Assembly (NCBI GenBank): GCA_003116995.1
Contig: BDSL01000027.1
Location: forward strand, 496,001 to 560,000
DNA length: 64,000 bases
Direction: 5' to 3'
From: Yamagishiella unicocca
Taxonomy: Eukaryota; Chlorophyta; Chlorophyceae; Chlamydomonadales; Volvocaceae
Positions 26,201 to 34,693 of the stretch are shown here, piece by piece (the stretch's first letter is position 1; each line of letters opens with the position of its first letter). The translations under genes and the position numbers were made by a program. Below the pieces are notes generated by a model. That model made no database searches. It saw only the letters and a program-made list of their open reading frames with translations, and was not told the origin of the DNA.

Positions 26201-29101
26201 CGGTAAGGGGCCAGCTCCCCTTCCAGTGTACGACACGACTTATGACCTGGACACGTCCTGATTGCTCGGACAGCGCGGGGCGGCAAGATTTCATCTTGCT
26301 GCATGTAGTCGGATAGGAATGGCGGAATGGCGGGGGAGGGGCTTAGGGTTTCATCATCCCTGGTGGCGCCCCCTTGCCATAGCCGCGTTCATGACCCGTG
26401 GGTCGGCCCCATTAAACGTGACGAGCTGTCCTGCAGGCGCTACCGTCACCACGTCATCATCACGCCGCCCAACATGCCCGAGTGGGCCGGAACCGAGTGC
26501 GACTGGAGCGGCATGGGATCCATTGGCATGGCGCAGGGCAGTTGGTCGTACGCCTGGATCTCGGGCGACAACTGGCAGACGAAGCAGGTGGGTTGGGCAA
26601 ATCTTGAGGGGTTTAGGGCTTAGCTGGGGGGTTGGGGCGGACTGGCGGCTGGTGGAGTGACGCCACATCCCGCATTGATACCATGCCACTCTGCCCTACG
26701 CAGTCTTGATGAAAGTGTGAAACCGCCCCCTCGTCGGTCCGCTCCGCGCCACTAGCAACCAACCCCCACTCACAACCCCCCACTCACTCGTCCCCCAACC
26801 TCCCCTGACGCCCTCACGTCGCCGCCAGGTCTATCTCCACGAGATCGGCCACAACTACAACCTCATGCACGCTAGTACGCTCGAGGCGGGGCCGCCTGAG
26901 GCCTGCTCGCATTGCGACTGGTCGTCCGCCATGGGCTACTGCTGCGACACTCGCTGCCTGTCCGCTCCACACAACTTCCAGATGGGCTGGGCCAAGCCGG
27001 CTGCCCGGGTGGACTCAACCAAGCTGTCCATCGGTAACACGCTCGCGTTTGAGCTGCCGTCACAGATTCTGTCGGACGCCAACTACCTGCAGGTGCGTCT
27101 GGGGGGGAAGGCGCTGGGGTTTCGAGTAGTGGGGCGATGGCATGAATACTGGTGACACGGCATAGGTACAATAGCTGGCGCATTGTCGTCGGGTCGTGAG
27201 GTGGGGTGTGGGGGGAGGTGCGCGCTGCTTGAAGGCCGCGTCAGTTCCGGTCGGGGGCCTGGGTGTGTGTGACCGTCTGCCAGCTCCCGGGTGAGGAGCG
27301 GGGCACCAGCTGCGAATGTGAGAATAGTGCACGTGATCCTAAACCCTAAGCCCGCAAACAACCTTTGCAACCAACCTCTGCGGTCCACGCCCCTCGTATA
27401 GCATCCGCCCTCCTGTGCACGCGGCCAAGCACCGCCCCATACGCACCGCTTCCGCTGCCCTTCAAACCCCGGCCCGACGCCCCCTTGGCTGCGACGCCTA
27501 CCCAGGTCACCACGGACTGGCTGCTTCCTTCCTCCGTGGGCGCAGCAGCTGTGACTGCCCTGGGCGGCCCCAGCTTCTACGTCGCACCTAACGCCACCTT
27601 TATGTTCTCCTACCGCCTCGAGTTTCCCAGCTTTGACGAAGTGACCTCTGACTTTTCTGGCGGGACGAACATCCATCTCTTCACGGTGCGCGAGGGTCCG
27701 GGCTACCTCGGCAGCATTGAGCGAAAGGCCTGATTCATGCTGGGTGCGGATTCTAGGAACCTATGAGACGTCTTCTTATTGGAGTGAGGAAGTGCGCTGG
27801 GAGAGCCTAAATCCTCAAAAAAAACAAAGCGAAGGCCGGCGCCATGCAAGGCCGCACACACAGCGTGCAAGGCCGCACACACAGCGTGCCATAAGTTCCC
27901 TATCATTTCAATGTTCTCATTCCTTACACCCCTGTTGCCGATTGCCCATGTGGCGCGTCCCCGAAAACAGGTAAACAGCCAGATGGACCCCAAAGACTCG
28001 GTTCACTTGGGCCTGCTGACCGAGGCCAGTCCAATGTGGATGGACCCATCCGGAACGCTGGTCGTACGGCAGGTCGCGACGTCTGACCAAGGAGCCATCC
28101 TGACTGTGTGCCGACCCGAGGGTCGCAAGGAGTCGTCATTCGAGCAGTGTACGGACTTTTGGGACAATGACTGCGATGGCGTGGTCGGTGAGTGCGCAGC
28201 ACTGGGTGCGGGTTTGGAAGGAAAGCCCGTGAAATAGTATACCGATTAGGAAACCGTGAGGAGGGAGGACGATTAGGGTTTTGGCCGAGCCAGAACGGGG
28301 TTTTTATGAGACGAAATCCGGCGCTTGGCTTCCGGGCCTCTCTTTCCCAAAATGATGCCCTGCATGGTCCAAACCCTCACCCGCCCCTTCACCCGCCCCC
28401 CTCCTGCCTTCCTGCCACCCCAACGATGCCGTACAGATGAAGACGACCCAGACTGCGCCGCTTTCTACAAACCACCGGCGCCGCCTCCAGACAACAAGCC
28501 CCCCTCCTTCCCACCATCTCCAAGGCCTTTCCCACCCCTCCCAAAACCCTCCCCCCCTTACCCGACCCCCCTCCCACCGTCACCGAGCCCTTCTCCGCCG
28601 CCAGCAGTTGCCGTACAGCCCCCTGTCGCCCGGAGAAACCCCGGTCCACCGCCGCCGTTGGAATCGTCTCCGCCGCCGCCCACAGAAGTATCAGAACCGC
28701 CCACGCCCTACCCCACGCCCAACCCCACGCCCACGTCTCACAGCCCGACCCCAGTACGCGAAGGTCGCAGCGTGCCGCCACCACGCCCACCATCGTCTCC
28801 GCTCCTGCCACCACCCGCCGTCGGGAATACCGGCAGCAACCGGAGAAAGCGGCCGCCGATTACACCACCAGACGCTCCGCCAAGCCTGCCACCAAGCCTG
28901 CCACCAAGTCCCCTGCCAAGCCCGCGCTCAAGCCCGCCATTGAGACCGCCGTTGAGCCCACCGCCTAGCCCTCCTCCCAAGAAGAAGAAGACGAAGAGGA
29001 AGCTGCCGCCGCCGCCACCACCGCCGTTGCTGCCGCCGCCGCCGCGGCCGCCGCGGGCCCCGCGGCCGCCGCCGCCGCCCAGGGCTAGTCGAGCCCCGTG
29101 A
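23210..29101 (+). CDS. Secreted gametolysin-type metalloprotease (peptidase M11) with Pro-rich C-terminus
   Basis: Zinc endopeptidase of the M11 (gametolysin/VMP) family, which digests hydroxyproline-rich cell wall or extracellular matrix glycoproteins. Exons 23210-23324, 23790-23953, 25379-25696, 25928-26181, 26437-26587, 26829-27092, 27506-27685, 27971-28187 and 28437-29101 agree in phase; 775 aa. Residues 1-28 form a signal peptide (hydrophobic AVLMFLACCCATA after a basic start). The propeptide includes a Pro-rich linker. The zinc site HEIGHNYNLMH is at residues 338-348, followed by an Met-turn-like AMGYC. Residues about 541-561 carry DNDCDGVVDEDDPDC, which resembles the MopE-type metal-binding repeat. 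Residues about 562-775 are a PPSP/PPPP hydroxyproline-rich tail with a basic KKKKTKRK patch, as in pherophorins. Intron 2 (1,425 bp) is repeat-laden. The usual third-ligand spacing Gly (HExxHxxG) is Asn here. Confidence 0.92.
23958..24018 (+). repeat. Interspersed repeat family 2 (CCAGACCA...GAACCATCGGGCACAT), M11 intron copy
   Basis: Starts 4 bp after the intron 2 donor. Shares TTCCAGACCA, then GGT(A/T)GAACCATCGGG with 35325-35378, and with the reverse complement of 58179-58235. Confidence 0.65.
24543..24609 (+). repeat. GGCAGCAGCATTACC 15-bp tandem repeat
   Basis: Three units of 15 bp in M11 intron 2. Confidence 0.8.
24773..24812 (+). repeat. Interspersed GGAAARCCCGTGTRCGAA element, M11 intron copy
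   Basis: Reads GGAAAACCCGTGTACGAAGG followed by AAAACCG; closely matches the reverse complement of 31927-31958 and the direct copy at 16562. Confidence 0.6.
25062..25120 (+). repeat. Interspersed repeat family 2, partial copy in M11 intron
   Basis: Contains GTAGTAACTGTCACAGTGGG, matching the left part (GTTGTnACnGTTACAGTGGG) of the family 2 consensus seen in the fasciclin and kinase introns. Confidence 0.45.
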
Positions 29102-29367
29102 CGAGGAGCATGATGGGCACGCGGTCCGGACCTGGAAGCACGTGATCACATGTACCCAGGGGGGCCAGCGCTTTGCGCCCAGGCATTTGCTGACGCCCCA
29201 CTGGTGCCCATCCTTGGGTGCCCCTGTCCCTTCCTGGAGCAAGAGTCACGTGTTAAGCGGCACCGGCTGGCCTCCAGCCATTCGGGCGCATCGTTAAGGA
29301 GCGCTCTTAGATAGGCGCAAGCGGAGGCGGGGCGAGATGGTTTGAACGCCAAGGAGGGTATCGATGA

Positions 29368-29391
29368 CTCACGTGCTAGCAAGCACGTGAG
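29368..29391. other. Perfect 10-bp-stem hairpin downstream of the M11 gene
   Basis: CTCACGTGCT, a 4-nt loop AGCA, then AGCACGTGAG. It lies 267 bp past the M11 stop codon, within the likely 3' UTR (before the TGTAA at 29952). The stem contains two CACGTG boxes. Confidence 0.7.
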
Positions 29392-29951
29392 CGCACGCGA
29401 GCATAAAATTTGCAGGGGTGATGTCGCACTGGCTTGGTGTACGGCTGCTCCGGGTACTGGCAGCAGGGCGGGTGCGGTTTGCAGCGGCGGCGGCGCCGCC
29501 GCGTGTTGCCGGGTTGTGCCGGGCCCATTCCGACCAACTCGGCAGGACGGTTGGTGGAGAGACGTAGGAGCGGGTTAGTAGCAGCGGTAGAGGTATTGTG
29601 CAATCTGGTGATGCGCTGAGCGGCGCGGTATGCAAGGACTTGTAGTTGCGCTGTCGAGCGGTTATTCAGGGACGGTGGGCTTCATCTAGATTTTTATTCA
29701 TGGCGGTGCACGTGGGGACTGTGGTGTACGGCATTATTTAGCAATTGATTTTTTCCACCCAGCCACCGATGCGGGCCAGCCCTCCAATATATTATTGCGG
29801 GCGGCAGGAGCTGTCTAGTGCAGATTGATTTTCCGGCCGAACTGGCTGGCTGCTGCAAGCTTAGAGCATTTGAATTACCTTCTGGTGGCGCGCGACTTGC
29901 GCGCCGTCGGTTGCCGTGAATATGCGGCTCGTTCGTGTTGGTAATATCTAT

Positions 29952-29956
29952 TGTAA
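29952..29956 (+). terminator. TGTAA polyadenylation signal candidate, M11 gene
   Basis: First TGTAA after the M11 stop, 851 bp downstream; a long but not unusual volvocine 3' UTR. Confidence 0.45.
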
Positions 29957-31158
29957 AGGTAATCTGACGCTGTTCCCCGATCACACTAGAAAGTACATGA
30001 AAAGGTTTGCATGATATTATGGCTGGATTGTACACCGAAGCGAGCCACTGAGACCCACTAATCCGCCTCTAACAAGGCTAGCGGGTCTTCTTCCACCTCA
30101 GTCGTCACTTCGACGCACAGGACCACCGATCATCTTGACCCCAATCGTGTAGCGCTGCTGGGAGGTTCCCACACCGCAGGTTCCGCAGCTGGTTCCGGAG
30201 CTGCACCAGCAGCGGCAGCGCGTGTACGGGGCAATGGCTGCGTGGGAGGCTTAGGTTCTGGGGGCTACACGTTAGGGTAGGTGTGAAGCAGGGCAGGGCA
30301 TCCTGGTCTGCTAGCACGGCGCCTCATGGCAGATACCACCCCGGGTGGTGGAGGATTCGTGGCAGCCCTGCCGGGGCAGATCATGATCCAACCGTGCTTA
30401 CACCGTAGCATTCGGCAGCGCTCACGGCGGCCATGGTGCCACTCCGGGCCACCCCGTACTGGTTGCTGCGAACTCCGCAACAACACGCAAAGCCCGTTGT
30501 CTTCGCACCCAATCCTGCGATCGTGAATTCGCTTCCGTTCCACTCTATCCTCGCTTGCGACGGCAGCGAGGGTGCTCCCCCACAGTCGCCACTGCTGGAA
30601 AAGCTCCGGCCACCCACACGCGCATGTCTGTCTACCTGCTGTTAATAACGGCGTCTGTACCTACACGGATGCTTAATACGAGGTGGAGGGAACTAATAGG
30701 AACATGCATGCATCCCAACGTGAACGCGGGCCACCATGTCCTGATGCGCCGTGCATTACCAGGCACCTCCCTCCTGCCTAGTTTTGCTACTCTCTCCACC
30801 AACCAACCAACCACCAACGAACTGCCGCGACCCACTCTGCCCTCACTCGCACACTGCCGCTCCATACAAGCCTCCCTCCGCCGGACGCCGACACTCTTGA
30901 ATAAGCCCACGGCATGCAACAACACGGCTGCTGATGACGTCACCTGAAACCCTAACTAAACGTGTGGACGTACCTATTGGGCTAGGCTGGCCGGCCAGGA
31001 GAGGTTCCCTCCAAGCCCTGCAAGGACGACTGAGTGACGCACCTCCGCCCGTCGAGCTGACCACCCGCACGCCGAACGTACGGCAAACCCTTCCGTGAGC
31101 AACCGCTCATACGACTTGTGCAAATGGCTCTCCATCACCAGTACTGCGCGGACCACTA

Positions 31159-31260
31159 TCTAAAGCTTGGTAAACCAAAAGGCATGCGTCCGTAGTGATA
31201 GGGACCGGACATCGGACGATCCTGCCGGAACGCACTTTGTGTTGCCGTGAGCCGTTCCGG
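31159..31260 (-). pseudogene. Possible Ty3/gypsy-type reverse transcriptase remnant
   Basis: The minus strand reads TQSAFR, then GPYHYGRMPFGL, which resembles the TAF...G.Y.Y..MPFGL core of Ty3-type reverse transcriptases. The frame stops just after this motif, and no other retroelement domain is recognisable around it. If real it is a small decayed fragment; a chance match cannot be excluded. Confidence 0.3.
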
Positions 31261-31614
31261 ACGCGAGAAACACGAGCAGCATGCACCGTGGAATCCAACA
31301 CATCCTGGGCACCTGAAATAACTGTCACCTCGATTGTCGTAGCCTCCACTGTGCGGCGCTCGCTGGCGATGCGTTGTCTCCAACCAGCGCAAGGGCGTCA
31401 CTAGGACACCCGAGACTGCGACGAGCCGCGGAGAGCGTATGCCTTGCGATGCCGGGCGGTGGGGGGAGATCCCTGCTGTGATTGTGACTAAAGCCATGGA
31501 AGTCATCTGCGCTGGTGGCGGTCGACTATCGTAGTATGTCTGTGAGTGTCGTCATCGTCCTCAATGGAAACGTACTCGGGCTGAGCCGCCTAGGGGAACG
31601 ACGCCGCGCATGGC

Positions 31615-31765
31615 GGGGTTGTGGAGTGGGTGGGGTGGGTGGCGGGGTGTATAAAAACCGTTTTACGCAACGGGACAGGATGGGGCCGGGTGGGGTGGGT
31701 GGAGCGGGTGCAGTGAGTGGCGTGGGCGGAGTGGGTGGAGTGGGTGCAGTGGGTGGAGTGGGCGG
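31615..31765 (+). repeat. GGGTGGAGTG-type simple repeat
   Basis: Degenerate 6-12 bp units (GGAGTGGGT, GCAGTGGGT, GGGTGGGTGG) in intergenic DNA. Confidence 0.8.
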
Positions 31766-31926
31766 ACCATGCCCAGGCGTGCTCGCGTGGGGTCCGACCA
31801 GGGCGGCAGGCAGAGGTCAGCGGAGTGCCGAGCGATTCAGCCGCCGACGATTGGATAACCCACACGTCCAGCAGGCTATCCAGAGGAGCGCGGCACAACC
31901 TCCCTTACCCTGCCCTGTCTGTTCTA

Positions 31927-31958
31927 AACGGTTTTTCTTTCGTACACGGGCCTTCCTT
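31927..31958 (-). repeat. Interspersed GGAAARCCCGTGTRCGAA element, minus-strand copy
   Basis: Reverse complement reads GGAAGGCCCGTGTACGAAAG followed by AAAAACCG, close to the copy at 24773. Confidence 0.6.
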
Positions 31959-32109
31959 TTGCCCTGCCCTGCCCTGCCCCGGGGTGTGGTCGCAAGCTGC
32001 TGGCGGTGGATACCTCATCCACATCATCACTCATCCCCACTGAGCCACGGCCCACACCGCCTCCCTGGGCCACCCTGACCATGTAGGTCATGTAACCAGC
32101 CAGCCACTG

Positions 32110-32962
32110 TCAGACCCGTGCACCCGTGTCACCATCCAGCCACTGCCCTTCCCCGTTCCTTAGAGGCTTGGCCGCGAGCAGCCCGTTCCCGGTCACAACA
32201 CCGCGCCAAAGGTTGGCGAACGAGTCCTAGCCGGCCACTACCCCTTGCTTCCGTTGCTTCGGGTTGCTTCCGTTGGTTCGGTTGCTTCGGTTGCTTCCGT
32301 TGGTTCGGTTGCTTCGGTTGCTTCCGTTACTGATTGTTGCTGAACGTTGCTTCCGTTACTTCCGTTGCGCCCCTCCTCCACGCACGCACCTGCATACACT
32401 TGTGCATGGACAGCTCCATGTTGAGGTATCCGGTGTAGAAGATGGGCATGATCTGATGCACGTGAAAGGGGGGATTGTCAGGCATGATCTGACGCACGTG
32501 AAGGAGGGGGGGGGAATTGTCAGGCATGGCACAGCAGCACGCGGGACCCGGTGATATTGGGGATGCAGGCACATGGTCTAGCACTCGCTTCCATGGAAAG
32601 ACAATGTCATAGCGTCATCGCCAACGCTGCCCCACTGTATTGAAGTGGTACGCTTCGGAGCACCACCTGATAGGCCAGCCAGGGTAGGCAAGGAACCCTA
32701 GCGAAACCCACGTAGCGCATGGACGCACCGTCAGCGCTGTTCGTGAGCTCACGCTAAACGTGTTCCGGAAGAAGGGCGAATATCTCCATGCTGCGACGTA
32801 GAGCGCGCCGCTCACGACACCGGCTTGAAGTGCGGCCTTAAAACCACTGAGCGTTGCCTGGCCTGCAAAGAGTTTTTGCAGTTATCTAAATCACTCTGGC
32901 CAGCCCAAAGGCGGTGCTGGCTTACCAAGACATTCTTTTCCAACCTCAGAGTTCGGGTCCAT
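32110..32962 (-). CDS. Small ENOD93-like protein
   Basis: Four short exons, read on the minus strand: 32962-32926, 32862-32729, 32452-32390, 32226-32110. Phases agree at every junction (1, 0, 0) and give 116 aa. The core (exons 2 and 3) reads ATLSGFKAALQAGVVSGALY..., then SSRTALT joined to IMPIFYTGYLNMEL. This is the pattern of two short amphipathic/membrane segments seen in early-nodulin-93-like proteins, which are small mitochondrial-associated proteins in plants. Donors are GTAAGC, GTGCGT, GTGCGT; acceptors GCAG, TCAG, CTAG. The last exon (39 codons with stop) is the least certain, as its sequence has no family signal. The family call rests on pattern recognition only; the existence of a gene is better supported than its name. 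Confidence 0.6.
32236..32365 (+). repeat. TTGCTTCGGTTGCTTCCGTTGG nested repeat
   Basis: Degenerate 9-27 bp units (TTGCTTCCG, TTGGTTCGG, TTGCTTCGG) filling the last intron of the ENOD93-like gene. Confidence 0.85.
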
Positions 32963-34620
32963 TGTCGCGTAGAATAATTACTTTCGTGCGGAATCCTTCA
33001 TCAATCGGGAGTTATGCTTGGGTAGACGCAGTGGACACACACTCAACTGGACCGGAAAACGCTGCTCAGATAGCCTGACAAATTAGCGCGTACGGCAGGT
33101 TCTTGGTGACAAGTAAGAAGGGAGGCACAGCACAACTGTAATAAATGACATGTAGAGCAACGCAGTAGATTATCACTTTGTGGAGCTTGGCCTTTTGTAT
33201 GGGTGTTGCTCTACCAGGACGGATCAGAGGAGGCTCATTATGCAGGCGGTGACGCCCGGGGTACTGCAAATTATAGGCTTGCTACAAATTAACCACACGA
33301 CGACTTGGTTACCAACTTCGAGACGACGTGAGGAGGCTGGGGCCGTGTCTTGCCCATAGCGAACTGTGGTCAAAACCTAGCCATTGTTCAAGCCTTCGTG
33401 GCAGGGGTACCGGAGAAGCTGGTCCCGTCGAGGGCGAAGACAACATCGGACGCGGCCAACCGCGGCTTGTACAGGCTTCTTACGCGCCGCTGTTCTCCCT
33501 GCGCTGCTGCGGCGCTTGTCCTTTTGATCTGCCCGTTTCGGACGGTAGCCCCATCGATCTCCCCCGACGATCCCACCCGTCTTGCCCTGACGTTGGACTG
33601 CACCATTTTCCCGAACACTGGCGCATCTGCGGGCCGCCTCTGTATCCTCCGTCCTCCTTACCTCTCGAGCAGCGCCGCTCAGCGCCGCTGCAGCGCAGCT
33701 GTTGCTTCACCTGTGTGCCCTTTCCAGTGCGGCCAGCGCACACCGACGTATACCGATACTCCATCCCCCGGTCTGATGTATGGTTTGGTCCGGTCAAGGG
33801 TTTGGTGGAGATCCACGAAGTTATCAGATGGCAGAATGATGGTTACAGCGTAAAATTCCATACAGGTGCATCTCTCCGGAGTAACCAGTATCGGTAGCGA
33901 AGGAAGGGAGAGTGAACCAACTTAATGCAAACCAAGGAGGGGGCGAAGAAACCTCTACACAGCAAGACCCCTCAGATCCAAACCATCATTCTGCAAACGT
34001 AGACTGTGGAGTGGCAGCGCACACACCTTATTCCAACTCTCTTCCCGCACTGCGCCCCAGCCTCGCCACCCAGCATCCCAAAGCCTAACACCGTCCCCAT
34101 GCTTCCAAACCCATCGCCCACGCCTTCCAGCACCCACCAGGAGCCCTGGCACCCCGCAATCGTGCCCCGCATCAGCGCCCGGCCCCGGAGACATTGTCTG
34201 CGCTAAACCCTAAATGAATGACCGATTTCCTAATCCTTTAACTACGGCCAAATAAAACACACGCCACCAACCGCCACTACCCCGGACACCACTGCCGGCC
34301 GGCGAGGGGCCAAGGGGCCCGCACCCCTACCTGCCAACCAATCACACCTCACTCTCACAGCCGCACCCCCCCCCGCAGGGAGCCTCCGCTACGCTCCCCT
34401 AGCCTTGGGTGCTTCGACCGCCCGACTTCACCGCAGTTTGGTAACTTGCTTCTGGAGGTAAACGGCCGACGGCGTCAGCGACATGCTTCATGGCCCTCTC
34501 TCAACACCCCCGCGCACACCAGCGCATTCTAAACGAGTAGATGCAGTGACCTAGCAGCGTAACCAAAAGGCGAGACGACCTGGCGGTGCTGGCGAAACGA
34601 TAGGGTTTATTGCCAAGCCT
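32963..34620. other. Intergenic: ENOD93-like promoter side and fasciclin 3' side
   Basis: A 189-codon plus-strand frame at 33328-33897 overlaps comparable open frames on other strands and has no recognisable domain, so I do not annotate it as a gene. A TTACA (TGTAA on minus) at 33843-33847 might serve the fasciclin gene. Confidence 0.35.
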
Positions 34621-34693
34621 CACCGGTGGGTCGTCTACAGCCTCACCGGTGGGTCGTCTACAGCCGCGCCTATCACCGGTGGGTCGTCTACAG
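34621..34693 (+). repeat. CACCGGTGGGTCGTCTACAG repeated three times over the fasciclin stop codon
   Basis: Copies at 34621-34640, 34644-34663 and 34674-34693. The fasciclin TAG stop (34688-34690, minus) lies inside the third copy; the other two lie just downstream in its 3' UTR. Confidence 0.9.

Larger units (their letters stand above)
30000..32109. other. Intergenic DNA with repeats; no confident gene
   Basis: Between the M11 3' UTR and the ENOD93-like gene. Holds a short reverse-transcriptase-like stretch (31159-31260, -), GGGTGGAGTG-type repeats (31615-31765) and one copy of the GGAAARCCCGTG element (31927-31958, -). Open frames at 30265-30645 show no family pattern. Confidence 0.4.

Noticed and set aside
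33328..33897. 189-codon plus-strand open frame
   Set aside because: Competing frames of similar length exist in other phases and no family signature is visible.
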